A DNA stretch of 64,000 bases from CAZSSM01 sp964609385 (GCA_964609385.1 CAZSSM010000023.1:19495-83494); one strand, 5' to 3'. Numbered from the stretch's first letter, positions 43,150 to 53,341 are shown. Made by a program: numbers and translations. The notes: generated by a model from the letters alone, not told the origin.

Positions 43150-43470
43150 TCAGTTCCGGCTGGCCCCGAATCGATAGGCCGGGAAGGCCCGACGACCTAG
43201 CGGATCTCTCATGTACTGGTCTCGGCATTCTTGGCAGAGATCGAACTGTGCCGACTGATGAGCCGGCGGCAGTGCGGCGTCCCCTTCACGGGCAATCTGC
43301 TCAGAGATCGCTTCGAGGTGGTCGACATCGAGGTCCGACTCGGTCAGCCCGAGGAACTCTGAGGGGTCCGATCCAACAAAAGACTCGACCCGGACAACGA
43401 ACCGGGATTGGGTCTCTTTGCTCAGGGATTTTCCACACAAATCACAGGTAATCTGGATCACGATCGACAC
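43150..43470 (-). CDS. Small zinc-ribbon protein
   Basis: A 106-residue protein with two CxxC knuckles (CDLCGK near the N-terminus and CQECRD near residue 80) that could bind one zinc. Acidic middle (LTESDLDVDHLEAISEQI). No known family. GTG start at 43470. It converges with the kinase gene; function unknown. Confidence 0.6.
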   Translation of the reverse strand: MSIVIQITCDLCGKSLSKETQSRFVVRVESFVGSDPSEFLGLTESDLDVDHLEAISEQIAREGDAALPPAHQSAQFDLCQECRDQYMRDPLGRRAFPAYRFGASRN

Positions 43471-43644
43471 GTCCTCGTTCAGGTAGACCAGAAGGTGGGG
43501 CGAGTGCCCTTCCCGTGCGGTCTGGACAGGAGGATTGGGGTCGATATTAACCGACCCGACAGAAATCGACTAGGTCTGACGCTGTTTTTCAGTAACCCAA
43601 CACATTCACATGAGCTACATTCGGAGACAGCTAGAATCGTTAGC

Positions 43645-46017
43645 TCATGCTTGAAAAACCAAAAAGATGACTAAGATGAGACCGCCGACAATCGCCAACC
43701 CCAGGCTGAGCCTGACCTCGGGCGGCTCGTATCGCAGGATCACTCGTGACGCGCCCTTTTCGAGAGCGACCCGAAGGAACGGATCGTGAGGCGATGAGAT
43801 AATCGATGTCGAATCCCCATCGATCCTCACGCGCCAGCCTGATGACGCACATTGGCGAACGACCAACTCAGACGGCCCCCACGTTTCAATCGCGACATTG
43901 ATCAGGCCGCCTCGATCCTTGACAGCAACGAGTTTTCCCGATCCCTCCAATGACACCAAAGGCCGCGACTCCAGGTAGACGATCCAAGTCCGCCCGATCC
44001 GCTCGGACTCGGTCACGGCCCGCAACGTCGGTGGCGGGGGGCTGGCCGAGACGACCGCGGCCACGCTGGCCGACTCCAACAATTTGCGGTGTGTCTCGAC
44101 CCGATCCCAGGTGATCGTTCGTCGGCTCGATCGCATCGCACGGTCTGGCTCGGGCTCGAAGAGTGGTTCCAGCCAGTCCAACGCCATCGACAATTCGATC
44201 GAGTCGTAGTTGCGTACGTCGGCCAAGCCGTACCGCATCGCCACGTTGGGCGGTAGCTCGGGACCCAACCCCACGATACGACCCCTCGAGCCAACGCGCT
44301 CGACAAGTCTGTCCATGACCGGACTCTCAGGATGATGCTCTTTCGGCGCGATCGCCGGATTGTATCCCAGGGCCCAGCCGGCTTGGTCGATCAAGTTCAA
44401 CGCCAGGAGCCAAGGGACCCAGCGTCGAGCCTTCCACCCCGTTCCTCGACACGCGACCAGAGCGATGGCGATGGCCGAGAAACCGGCGAATACGGCTGCC
44501 TTGCCCAGCAACATCCGAGGCACGAACTCTTGAACAGAACGCGCCTGAGCTTCAGCCCGCGCACGGTACTGTTCCGGATCGGCTCCTGGCGTCGATTCGG
44601 CGGCGGCTAGGTAATGCGACTCGGCACGCCGACTCAGCGGTTCGTCGAGCCATCGGACGACCCCGATGCTCAGGATCAGTACTAAGGAGGCGGCCAGGCC
44701 GAGGATTCCCAATGTCCGAGGCCAACGGAGGCGGCCAGCCACACGGAGATGATCTAAACCCGCGCCGCCAAGCACCAACAGGCCGAAGCCGACCCAGAGC
44801 GCGGCGCGGCGGTGATCGATCACGTTCCAGACCGGGATTGTCCGGCTCAGGTTGGATAGGGGCGGCACTTCGAAGGCGAGCAGCCCTCCGAAGACGATCA
44901 GGGCCGAAGCCCATCCGACGACTCGTACTCGGCGTCGGACTGCCCAACCTAGCGGGGCTAGGAGAACCAGGCACGGTAGGCCGACGAACCCGCCGGCCGA
45001 TTCGTTGAGGTTCTCGACGCCGAGGGCCGAAGCGAGGTTGGGCTGACCTCGACGCTGGCTCCCGTACAGGTCGGGCCAGGCCGTGCACAACGCCTCACGC
45101 CAACGCGGCTCGGTGACCTCCCAAGCTGAGGCCCGGTCGGCCTCGCGATCAACCCAGACTGGGCTCTTCATCAAGTAGACACCGAGTGGCACGATTGACG
45201 GTGCCGACAGGATGAGCCCGAGCAACACGCCCGAGGACCACGACAGCCAACGACCATGAACCCGCCAGACAAGGTAGCTAAACGTGGCCACCAATACATG
45301 CGCGGCCGTCTGGATATGCCCAGCCGAGAACGTGCTAGCGACCACCAGGCTGAGTATAGCGATTCGGCAACCATTAACCTGATCTATGAGTCGGTCGGTC
45401 GCCCAAATCATCCAAGGTAGCCAGATCGCCGCACCGGTCACTGGATATTGGAGCCAGGCTATCAGGAACCCGCTTAGTGGATATCCCAAACCGGCCAGCC
45501 AACGTCCGGGCCTGCCAAACCCCCAGCGGCGACAGAGCCAGTACATCCCCAAGCCTGCCCACGTCAATCGTGCCCACGCCACCCAAGCCAGAGACTCTGG
45601 CCACGGACCCAGGTAGACCACCACGTTAAAAGGGTCGAAAACCCCGCTCTGGCCGTTCGCTAGATGGGGCGCTCCGCAGCCGACGTACGGATTCCAGAGC
45701 GGGAGCCGCCCTTCGAAGAGCACCTGACGATTCCAAGTGAGCCAGGGCTGGAACTGGAGGACCGGGTCGATCAAAAGTCGATTGGTCGGCTCATAGTCGC
45801 GGATCGTGGGATCGGACGGCGCGAAAGACGCGGAGCGACGGAGCACATCGGCTCCGCTGAGGATCCGCCCGCCAAACAGGGTCGGACCCAGCATGACCGC
45901 CAAGACCACGACCAGCACAGCGGCGAACCACCACGCATCGTGATCGGATCGAGTCGCACCGCGCCTTCTCAGATGCTCTTGCCAGCCATCTTGTTCGGTC
46001 ATTTCCTTAATCGTCAT
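43645..46017 (-). CDS. YfhO-like polytopic membrane protein
   Basis: About 790 residues with around 12 membrane helices and a large C-terminal soluble portion. Family-like landmarks near the N-terminus: PTLFGGRILSGADVLRRS, WLTWNRQVLFEGRLPLWNPY and GCGAPHLANGQSGVFDP. A final helix is at the C-terminus (LGLAIVGGLILVIFLVF). YfhO proteins are GT-C-fold glycosyltransferase-like membrane proteins, in Bacillus linked to teichoic/lipoteichoic acid glycosylation; here an envelope glycosylation role is inferred. Start uncertain: ATG 46017 (AAGGTG upstream) or GTG 46029. Confidence 0.85.
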   Translation of the reverse strand: MTIKEMTEQDGWQEHLRRRGATRSDHDAWWFAAVLVVVLAVMLGPTLFGGRILSGADVLRRSASFAPSDPTIRDYEPTNRLLIDPVLQFQPWLTWNRQVLFEGRLPLWNPYVGCGAPHLANGQSGVFDPFNVVVYLGPWPESLAWVAWARLTWAGLGMYWLCRRWGFGRPGRWLAGLGYPLSGFLIAWLQYPVTGAAIWLPWMIWATDRLIDQVNGCRIAILSLVVASTFSAGHIQTAAHVLVATFSYLVWRVHGRWLSWSSGVLLGLILSAPSIVPLGVYLMKSPVWVDREADRASAWEVTEPRWREALCTAWPDLYGSQRRGQPNLASALGVENLNESAGGFVGLPCLVLLAPLGWAVRRRVRVVGWASALIVFGGLLAFEVPPLSNLSRTIPVWNVIDHRRAALWVGFGLLVLGGAGLDHLRVAGRLRWPRTLGILGLAASLVLILSIGVVRWLDEPLSRRAESHYLAAAESTPGADPEQYRARAEAQARSVQEFVPRMLLGKAAVFAGFSAIAIALVACRGTGWKARRWVPWLLALNLIDQAGWALGYNPAIAPKEHHPESPVMDRLVERVGSRGRIVGLGPELPPNVAMRYGLADVRNYDSIELSMALDWLEPLFEPEPDRAMRSSRRTITWDRVETHRKLLESASVAAVVSASPPPPTLRAVTESERIGRTWIVYLESRPLVSLEGSGKLVAVKDRGGLINVAIETWGPSELVVRQCASSGWRVRIDGDSTSIISSPHDPFLRVALEKGASRVILRYEPPEVRLSLGLAIVGGLILVIFLVFQA

Positions 46018-46297
46018 CGGCGTGGTCACCTTGGTTGTCGGATGGGACGAACTTACCGATCTGGACGAACTCGCCTAGGGCGGTTTCTCAATCCCTCCGA
46101 AGCTATGAGTCGCAGCTGAATCGTCCAAACCCAAAGGTCGGACCTCCCGCCAACCCTGGGGTGTCGGTCCTTGTGTGCGATGTCGGCTCGCGCTACGATC
46201 GCCCAGAGATGGGAAGCGGCGCATTCGTTCGAACGCGAGCTGGATTCCCCAAACGCGCCGGCCGATCCCGCAAATCCGATGGCGGAGGTCCGACCCG

Positions 46298-49069
46298 ATG
46301 AGTTCGACGAACCGGTCCGGGGATCATCGCCTCGACGACTTGACCGAGCGAAACCAGGCTCGGCCGCTTGTCGAACCCTTTACCGACCTCGCCCATGACG
46401 TGCTGCGATCGCGGAGCCGTCCCTTGGACGCGTTGTTCGCCCCACGCGTCGTGGCTGTGCTGGGCGCTACCGAGCGGCCTGGTAGCGTCGGCCGGGCGTT
46501 GCTGAGCAACTTGATCGGCCATCCTTTCGGTGGCGCGGTTTATCCGGTCAATCCCGGCCGTCGGCACGTCCTGGGGATTCGTGCTGCGCCCCGGGTAGCC
46601 GACGTGCCCGAGCCGGTCGATCTGGCCATCATTGCTACGCCGGCCGATCGGGTGCCCGACCTGATCGGGCAATGTCTGGAGATAGGAGTCGGCGCGGCCG
46701 TGGTCCTGGCCGACAGCCTGGCGGCGCCGGGCTCGGACGGTCCGGAACGACAACGGGCTTTGATCGCCTCCGCGCGTCGGGGCCGGATGCGGATCCTAGG
46801 TCCGCATAGTCTGGGCGTGATCCGACCGTCGACCGGCCTGCACGCCTGCGCGTCCCGACATATGCCGAGGGCTGGCCAACTGGCCTGCGTCACCCAGAGC
46901 GCCGCCATGGGCTCAGCGATCTTGGATTGGAGTCGAAGCGAGGATGTTGGCTTCAGCACATTCGTGACGCTTGGCCCGATGCTCGATGTGGGGTGGGGTG
47001 ATCTGATCGACTATCTTGGTGACGATCCAGCCACGCAGAGCATCGTGCTGGCCATGGAGTCGGTCGGCCAGGCGCGGCATTTCCTGTCGGCAGCCCGCGA
47101 GGTGGCGCTGACCAAACCAATCATCGTGTTGAAGTCGGGCCGGAGTCCCGAGGGGGCGCGGCTGGCGGCCTCTTTGAGCCGTCGCGTCGAGACCGCCCAG
47201 CAGGCCGAACTGGGCCGCGACGAGGTGCTCGACGCGGCCCTCGATCGCTCCGGGGTGCTCCGAGTCGACACCGTCAGCCGGCTCTTCGCCATGGCCGAGG
47301 TCCTGGCCAAACAGCCCCGGCCATCCGGTCCGCGTTTGGCGATCGTCACCAACGCGGGAGGACCCGCCGTGCTGGCCACCGACACACTGATCGATGGCGG
47401 CGGACAATTGGCCCAACTCCACGAGATGACCCGTGCTCGGCTGGACGAGCTGATGCCCGAGACCAGCCCACATGACAATCCCCTGGATGTCCTGGCAGAT
47501 GCTACGCCGACCCGAATCGCGCGGGCCGTCGATACCCTGGCTGAAGATCCCGAGGTTGATGGCCTTCTCGTAATCCTCGCCCCACAGGCCGAGACTGATC
47601 CGACCGCCTCGGCCCACGCCCTGCAATCTCGCTCACGAATTCGAGGCAAGCCGATCTTGGCCAGTTGGATGGGTGGCGAACGGATCACCGAGGGGACTAC
47701 GATCCTCAATCGCGCTGGTGTGCCCACCTTCGCCTACCCCGACATCGCCGCGCGCACCTTCACTCTCATGTGGCGATACACCCAGAACCTCCGCTCGCTC
47801 TACCAGACCCCAACGCTCAGTCTCGATGACGGTCAGGTCGACTGCCAAGCCGCCCACAGGATTCTTCAAAAGGCCCGGGACGATGGACGCACCCAACTCC
47901 TCCCCACCGAGGCCCACGCTCTTCTGGAAAACTACCGGATCCGGACGGATGCATCAGACGACTCGACGGCTCCGAATAACGGCTCCGAATCCGAGGACCG
48001 AGACCGACCACGACTCAGCCCATCGATGTCTCATGGCCCCCCAACTGCCATCGTGCTGAGCCTAATCTCCAGGCCCGATCCCCAGTTCGGACCGGTCCTG
48101 GAGTTCGCCGCGGGGGGCGAATTGTTGGAAATCTTCGACGACCGGGCCTTGGGGCTCCCACCGCTCAACTCAACCCTCGCGCGTCGGATGATCGACCGGA
48201 CGCGGATCAGCCGAGTTCTTCGAGGTTGGAGCGGGCGACCCGCTATCGATTTGCCTGAGCTGGAACAGATCCTCGTCCGGTTCAGTCAACTTATCGTTGA
48301 GCAGCCGATCATCCGCGAAGCCCGGATCCGCTCCCTGCTGGTCACATCCGATCGGCTCGTCGCGCAAGATGTCGAAGTCGAGCTTTACGGGTCGGGCGTC
48401 GAGGAGGTCGATCTGCCCAAACCAGCCATCCGACCTTATCCCACTCAATATGTCGAGCAATTGTTTGTCAAAAATAAACGACGTGTCACTGTGAGACCGA
48501 TTCGACCTGAGGACGAGCCTGCCGTCGTGAAGTTCCACCGAACACTCTCGGAGCGGACCGTCTTCCTTCGTTACTTCCACCCGCTCTCGCTCAGTCAGCG
48601 CGTTGCGCACGACCGCCTGACCCGCATCTGCTACAACGACTACGACCGCGAGATGGCCTTGGTCGTCACTTGGGATCATCCTCTGAGCGACCCAGTCGTC
48701 GCGACCAATTCGCTAGGGGACGGCGCGGACACGGAGGGAAGGACCGAGAGCTCTGACAGGCCACTGATGCCTGACTCCCCCGACGTCATCCTGGCGATTG
48801 GCCGCCTGAGCAAAGAACCGGGCACTCAAGAGGCCGAACTGTCGGCCTTAGTCAGTGACCAGTACCAGGGACTTGGTATCGGCACGGTCCTGGTGACCCA
48901 CTTGATCGCGATCGGTCGTGCTGAGGGGCTTCAGAAAATCCACGCCGCGATCCACACAGATAATCGGGAGATGCAAGGCCTCTGTCGCAAAGTCGGCTTT
49001 CAGATCGAACATGATTTTGAAGAGGGCGAAGTCCGCGCTTGGATTGATCTGAAAACTCCCGTGTTATGA
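46298..49069 (+). CDS. Pat-like acyl-CoA synthetase (NDP-forming)-GNAT protein with partial ATP-grasp
   Basis: A 923-residue protein of the protein-lysine acetyltransferase (Pat/PatZ) layout. A CoA-binding Rossmann domain (VVAVLGATERPGSVGRALLS) comes first. Succinyl-CoA-ligase flavodoxin-like domains follow (TQSAAMGSAILDWSR, LAIVTNAGGPAVLATD, SPHDNPLDVLADA). Then comes an ATP-grasp region and a C-terminal GNAT domain from about residue 727 (VTVRPIRPEDEP, SALVSDQYQGLGIGTVLVTH). The ATP-grasp half that carries the ATP-binding Lys (GYPVVLK) and HKSD motifs is missing, replaced by an acidic linker at 544-585; only the second half (DPQFGPVLEFAAGG onward) remains. It likely acetylates lysines of metabolic enzymes but should not make acyl-CoA. 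ATG 46298 has GGAGG upstream. Confidence 0.87.
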   Translation: MSSTNRSGDHRLDDLTERNQARPLVEPFTDLAHDVLRSRSRPLDALFAPRVVAVLGATERPGSVGRALLSNLIGHPFGGAVYPVNPGRRHVLGIRAAPRVADVPEPVDLAIIATPADRVPDLIGQCLEIGVGAAVVLADSLAAPGSDGPERQRALIASARRGRMRILGPHSLGVIRPSTGLHACASRHMPRAGQLACVTQSAAMGSAILDWSRSEDVGFSTFVTLGPMLDVGWGDLIDYLGDDPATQSIVLAMESVGQARHFLSAAREVALTKPIIVLKSGRSPEGARLAASLSRRVETAQQAELGRDEVLDAALDRSGVLRVDTVSRLFAMAEVLAKQPRPSGPRLAIVTNAGGPAVLATDTLIDGGGQLAQLHEMTRARLDELMPETSPHDNPLDVLADATPTRIARAVDTLAEDPEVDGLLVILAPQAETDPTASAHALQSRSRIRGKPILASWMGGERITEGTTILNRAGVPTFAYPDIAARTFTLMWRYTQNLRSLYQTPTLSLDDGQVDCQAAHRILQKARDDGRTQLLPTEAHALLENYRIRTDASDDSTAPNNGSESEDRDRPRLSPSMSHGPPTAIVLSLISRPDPQFGPVLEFAAGGELLEIFDDRALGLPPLNSTLARRMIDRTRISRVLRGWSGRPAIDLPELEQILVRFSQLIVEQPIIREARIRSLLVTSDRLVAQDVEVELYGSGVEEVDLPKPAIRPYPTQYVEQLFVKNKRRVTVRPIRPEDEPAVVKFHRTLSERTVFLRYFHPLSLSQRVAHDRLTRICYNDYDREMALVVTWDHPLSDPVVATNSLGDGADTEGRTESSDRPLMPDSPDVILAIGRLSKEPGTQEAELSALVSDQYQGLGIGTVLVTHLIAIGRAEGLQKIHAAIHTDNREMQGLCRKVGFQIEHDFEEGEVRAWIDLKTPVL

Positions 49070-49204
49070 GTCGGGTCGATTCAGCGAGGCGAACCCGATC
49101 TACCTTGACCCGAACGGAGGATCGCGACCACGATCGGAGCCGTGCCGGTCGACACGCGGCCGGACGGATCCGCCGTTAAAGAGCTGCACAGGAAGGGATG
49201 TGCC

Positions 49205-50044
49205 ATGCCAAAGCCCAACGCCCACATCTCGTTGACGATTGCCAAGATTCTCTTCAGTCAAGGACTCCTTGTGCTCCTACCCCCCCTGTCCTTCGATGCT
49301 CATGCCGCGCCCCCGACGGAGATTGGCCAGCAGGTCAAGACCAACTCAGGCCTCATCTACGTCACGACTAAGGCAGGCGCGGGCCAACCCGTGCGCAAGG
49401 GTGAAACCGTTACGGTGCATTACACCGGCACACTGCAGGACGGCACGAAATTCGACAGCTCACGCGATCGAGGTCAGCCCTTCGAGGTCCCCATCGGCCT
49501 TGGCAAGGTGATCGCCGGCTGGGACGAAGGGATCGTTGGGATGTTGCCCGGTGAGCAGCGGACCCTGACCATCCCGCCACAACTCGGCTACGGCGCTCGG
49601 GGCGCTGGCAGTGTGATCCCGCCCAACGCCACGCTCACCTTCGACGTCGAGTTGATCGGCGTTCAAACCTTGCCCAACACTTCGCCAACCGAGCCCGGCA
49701 AGCCTCGCAAACTCGATTCCGGCCTGATCCTCGAGACCATCACGCCCGGAAACGGGCCCACCGCTGAGCCCGGCGATGCCGTCACGGTGCATTACACCGG
49801 CACGCTTCAGGACGGCACCAAATTCGACAGCTCGCGGGATCGAGGTCAGCCTTTTGAGGTTCCTATCGGGGTCGGTGACCTAATCAAGGGTTGGGATATC
49901 GGCATCGTCGGGATGAAGGTGGGTGAGCGTCGGAAGCTGACCGTTCCTCCGGAACTTGGCTACGGAACTCGGGGTGCCGGCGAGGTCATCCCACCTAACG
50001 CGACGCTCATTTTTGACGTCGAACTCATCAATGTGAAGAAGTGA
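49205..50044 (+). CDS. Exported tandem FKBP-type peptidyl-prolyl isomerase
   Basis: A 279-residue protein with a signal peptide (LLVLLPPLSFDAHA) and two complete FKBP domains (about 50-155 and 175-279). Each has VTVHYTGTLQDGTKFDSSRD, GWD and PPELGYG or PPQLGYG plus VIPPNATL. A 30-residue block is identical in both, and the DNA (49412-49500 and 49784-49872, offset 372 bases) is also close, suggesting a recent duplication or gene conversion. Both copies keep the catalytic aromatic residues. Probably folds envelope proteins. ATG 49205 has AGGAAGGGA upstream. Its stop is 6 bases from the convergent GYF gene. Confidence 0.93.
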   Translation: MPKPNAHISLTIAKILFSQGLLVLLPPLSFDAHAAPPTEIGQQVKTNSGLIYVTTKAGAGQPVRKGETVTVHYTGTLQDGTKFDSSRDRGQPFEVPIGLGKVIAGWDEGIVGMLPGEQRTLTIPPQLGYGARGAGSVIPPNATLTFDVELIGVQTLPNTSPTEPGKPRKLDSGLILETITPGNGPTAEPGDAVTVHYTGTLQDGTKFDSSRDRGQPFEVPIGVGDLIKGWDIGIVGMKVGERRKLTVPPELGYGTRGAGEVIPPNATLIFDVELINVKK

Positions 50045-50050
50045 ACCCGT

Positions 50051-50839
50051 TCAAGGCTCCAAGGCGTCCGAGATCTCATCAACCTCCTCGGTCGGGAGAT
50101 CGGGCGCCGTGCGGGGCGTCTCCTCTTCCATGGGCCGAATCAGCTCGGTTGGTCGTGCGATCACGATGAACACAACCAAAACAGTGATCGAGACTAAGGT
50201 GAGGATCATCGGGATGGCTAGGATGAAGACCAGGCCCCGGATCCACTGAAGGATGTTGGTGATCCTCGAAAGCCGAGCCGCGATCAGTAAGAGCGTTTCC
50301 GTATCGGGCGTCGTGCCCACAACTGTCGTCGGAGGCGTCATCGGAACTGGGCTTTGACGAGCCGGGCTGGCCAACTCCGACACCGATGGAGGCACCATGC
50401 TGGGCGATTCTGGTGTCGCCGGAACTTGTGGTGGGGACGTTGGTGAGTCGAGAACCATGACGTCCGGATCGGACGGTTTCGAGGCGGGGGTGTTCCCACT
50501 GCCGAGGTCGATCCGGGGCACTTCATGCTCAACCACCTCAGCGGGCGCATCGACGCGGATCTCCAAGCCATCGAGCGAGCCGACTTGAGAGGTCGTGGGC
50601 GTCGTTGAAGTGGCCTCTGGCTTCGGCACAACATCGGGTACATGGGGTTCTTCGGGGAAGAGCCCCTTAATCCGGCCGGCCGGGCCGGGCTCGGTCATCC
50701 CCTCGGCCTTAACTAAGGTCCGTCGCGTGATTGTTCCGTCAGCTGCGAGTTGTTTGAGCTCCCGGGCCGCGATCGGACCGTGCATCTGCCCATCGATGAA
50801 ATAGACCCAGCTCCGCTTCCGCGCCGAACCCGAACTCAT
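50051..50839 (-). CDS. GYF_2-domain membrane protein
   Basis: A 262-residue protein. The N-terminal WVYFIDGQMHGPIAARELKQ and LAADGTITRRTLVKAEGM match the GYF_2 domain, presumed to bind proline-rich peptides. A Pro/Ser/Thr-rich disordered middle (about 120 residues) and one C-terminal membrane helix (LVFILAIPMILTLVSITVLV) follow, then an acidic tail. Such proteins are common in planctomycetes; the partner is unknown. ATG 50839 was chosen because the GYF domain starts soon after and the longer frame has no similarity. Confidence 0.75.
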   Translation of the reverse strand: MSSGSARKRSWVYFIDGQMHGPIAARELKQLAADGTITRRTLVKAEGMTEPGPAGRIKGLFPEEPHVPDVVPKPEATSTTPTTSQVGSLDGLEIRVDAPAEVVEHEVPRIDLGSGNTPASKPSDPDVMVLDSPTSPPQVPATPESPSMVPPSVSELASPARQSPVPMTPPTTVVGTTPDTETLLLIAARLSRITNILQWIRGLVFILAIPMILTLVSITVLVVFIVIARPTELIRPMEEETPRTAPDLPTEEVDEISDALEP

Positions 50840-51107
50840 CGATCGCCATCCCTTCCCGTGTGCGTCACGGTCCTCGATACATTGACGACAGTCCCCCCAT
50901 CTCGTCCTGATCGAAGGACGCTCGGAGAACGAGAAAACTATCATAGTCGAGTGGTCGTATGGTGGCAGCACTACGGGATACCGCGACATAGCCAAACCGA
51001 GCAAGAAAACCTAAGAAAATCTCGAGCAAATGTTGTGTCTTGTAAAATAATATTATTTACGTAAGAGAATATTAGTCATTGTTGGCAAGTCTAGTGTTTT
51101 GATCCAG

Positions 51108-52310
51108 CTAGTCAACGCGGCAGATGAAGACCTTCAGATACTCTGACTCGAGACAGGAGACGTTGACCGGATGGTCGGGGGGCTGTCCACGTTGCTCAAG
51201 GATTCGGATCGGGCGACCGACCTGCTCAGCGACCTGACCGAGCACCTCCTGGAACATTTGGCGATCGACCAGCCCGGTGCAAGAGCAGGTGACCAGAATC
51301 CCACCGGCCTCGACGATCTCGACGACGGCGCGGTTGAGCTTGATGTAACCCTTCAGAGCATCGGCGACCGCTTCAGGACGCGAGGCGAACTTAGGTGGGT
51401 CGCAGATCACTAAGCCGTACCGTTCGCCCCGACCAGCCAGATCGCGGACGACGTCGAGCACCTTGCCCGGTACAATCTCGGCCCGCTCAAGCAGTCCGTT
51501 GCGCACCAGGTGGGTCCGGGCGAGGTTCAACGCCGGCTCGGAGCTGTCCACCAGCACCGCCGATACAGCTTCGCCGTGTTTCAAGGCGTTCAATGCGAAC
51601 CCGCCGCCGTAACAGAACAAGTCGAGCACCCGACGGCCTGCCGCATAGCGTGACGCGGCACTCCGATTGTCGCGCTGATCGAGATAGAACCCCGTTTTCT
51701 GACCGGATCGGAGGTCGACATCGTAGCTTATCTTATGCTCTTGAATTGTCAGCGGTCCCTTGGGAAGCTCGGTGCCGGATAAGGGAGCGTTAGCCGGTTC
51801 CAGTCCTTCGACAATGGCCTGTGCTTTAGGAATTCGGAGCCAAATCCGCTCGATACCGCTTCGGCGTCTGAGCGGCTCGACCCAAAGATCCGGCCGTCGA
51901 GCCAGGCCGAGGCTGGTTACCTGGGCGACTAACCAATCGCCGTAGCGGTCGATGGTCAAACCGGGAACGCCGTCGCCCTCGCTGGAGACGAGCCGAGACG
52001 CCTCAAGGGGGAGCATGCCTCGTCCGGAAAGGTCCTCTCGGAGCTGAATCGTCCGATCGAACGTCTCGGCGAAGTAGTTCGGATCCAACGAGGCATCATC
52101 CCAGCGGTGGAGTCGAACCCGGATCGCGCTGTGCGGATTGTAGAGGCCGCGTGCGATGAATCGACCTTCGTGGCTCAGGACAATGACCTCATCCCCGGGT
52201 CCGGCGTGGCCGTCGAGCCGGTCGATCGACTTATCAAAGACCCAGGGGTGTCCGGCGAAAAAAGGCCGCGCCCGGCGCGGTCGTAAGATTACTCGAGCCG
52301 GTCCGCTCAT
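51108..52310 (-). CDS. RlmI-type 23S rRNA (cytosine-5) methyltransferase (PUA-SAM MTase)
   Basis: A 400-residue class I SAM-dependent methyltransferase. An N-terminal PUA domain (RARPFFAGHPWVFDKSIDRL) precedes the RlmI-like core: GQKTGFYLDQRDNR, VLDLFCYGGGFALNALKHG (SAM site), ALNLARTHLVRNGL, VICDPPKFASRPE (target-binding DPPxF) and the catalytic-type Cys in LVTCSCTG. E. coli RlmI makes m5C1962 of 23S rRNA; the same target is inferred. ATG 52310 was preferred to 52349. An AT-rich spacer lies downstream (about 51035-51105). Confidence 0.88.
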   Translation of the reverse strand: MSGPARVILRPRRARPFFAGHPWVFDKSIDRLDGHAGPGDEVIVLSHEGRFIARGLYNPHSAIRVRLHRWDDASLDPNYFAETFDRTIQLREDLSGRGMLPLEASRLVSSEGDGVPGLTIDRYGDWLVAQVTSLGLARRPDLWVEPLRRRSGIERIWLRIPKAQAIVEGLEPANAPLSGTELPKGPLTIQEHKISYDVDLRSGQKTGFYLDQRDNRSAASRYAAGRRVLDLFCYGGGFALNALKHGEAVSAVLVDSSEPALNLARTHLVRNGLLERAEIVPGKVLDVVRDLAGRGERYGLVICDPPKFASRPEAVADALKGYIKLNRAVVEIVEAGGILVTCSCTGLVDRQMFQEVLGQVAEQVGRPIRILEQRGQPPDHPVNVSCLESEYLKVFICRVD

Positions 52311-52455
52311 CGTTCCGGTCCTTGCTGCCGACACGTAGCTCCACGCCACGACGAGAGTTGGGACGAGGATCCCGAATCGTCCGAATCAGACCGGCTCATC
52401 AAGACTCGGGATGTCCGTCGAGCAACACACACTCGTGGAGTCGAACCATCGGCGG

Positions 52456-52983
52456 TCACTGAGGATCGGGTACAGGAGCTGCCTCGCGGCTGATCTGCTC
52501 GACATCGGGGAAATAGGCCAAGGTCCGTTCGAGTTGATTTTCCAGGTGTCGAACGCGGAGTAAGCTGCGGATCCGGCAAAGCAGCTCGATCTTGTTGACC
52601 GGCTTGGTCAGGAAGTCGTCCGTGCCGGCCTGGACACCGCGCTCGAAATCAGCGTTCTCATTGAGGGCGGTGACCATCAGGATCAGCACGTCCTTGGTCT
52701 CGGACGAAGCTCGCAGGGTCCGACAGACCTCGAATCCGGATAGCTTGGGCATCATGACATCGAGCAAGATCAGGTCTGGCCGGAACGTGTCGACGACCGC
52801 TAAGGTTTCTTCGCCATCGGAGACGGTCCGAATCTCACAGTCGAAATCGCTAAGGTAAGCCTCGAGCAGTTCGACGTTTTGGGGGTTGTCATCGGCGATC
52901 AAGATCCGAGGTGACTCGGAAGTTGGCTTCGCCGTGTCGGATGGGGACGGCGTTTCGGGGGTCCCCGGTTGGTCAGCCATCAT
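52456..52983 (-). CDS. Stand-alone response regulator receiver protein
   Basis: A 175-residue CheY-like receiver. Acidic pocket D31/D32 in LIADDNPQNVELL, phosphoacceptor D75 in LILLDVMMPKLSGFEVC, switch Thr in LMVTALNENADF, and invariant Lys in FLTKPVNK. No output domain; the C-terminus is a short helical tail (RVRHLENQLERTLAYF), so it acts through protein contacts. No histidine kinase gene is in the window. The ATG at 52983 has GGAGGG 9 bases upstream. Confidence 0.92.
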   Translation of the reverse strand: MMADQPGTPETPSPSDTAKPTSESPRILIADDNPQNVELLEAYLSDFDCEIRTVSDGEETLAVVDTFRPDLILLDVMMPKLSGFEVCRTLRASSETKDVLILMVTALNENADFERGVQAGTDDFLTKPVNKIELLCRIRSLLRVRHLENQLERTLAYFPDVEQISREAAPVPDPQ

Positions 52984-53341
52984 GCAACACGACCCTCCAC
53001 GCTTCCCAAAAGCACGACCCGCGATCCTTGTCTTGCGGCTCGGCGATCCCCGTTAGAGACGACTCGTTCTTCCAGGGGTACCCGATTGCTGGGCGATCGC
53101 CCATGCCAAGTTCCTGAGGGAGCGTAGGTCGCGACAGGGTCGAATCCTTACGACCTTACCGCATGCATGAATGTTTCGGTTGCTTCCAAGCGTCTCCTAT
53201 GCCATAATGGGATTATATTGGTTCTGGACGTTCCCGATCCATAAACCGACCTGGGGCTCGGGTTTCGGTCCCCACGATGGGGCTGCCCTCGTCCTTTGGT
53301 ACATCCTTTGTGGCCCGTCCGAGCCTTCGGGAGATCTGCGC
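52984..53341. other. Divergent intergenic region
   Basis: Between the response regulator and sigma-factor starts. The sigma-factor frame stays open upstream to 53171, but that part has no family character. No clear operator was seen. Confidence 0.4.
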
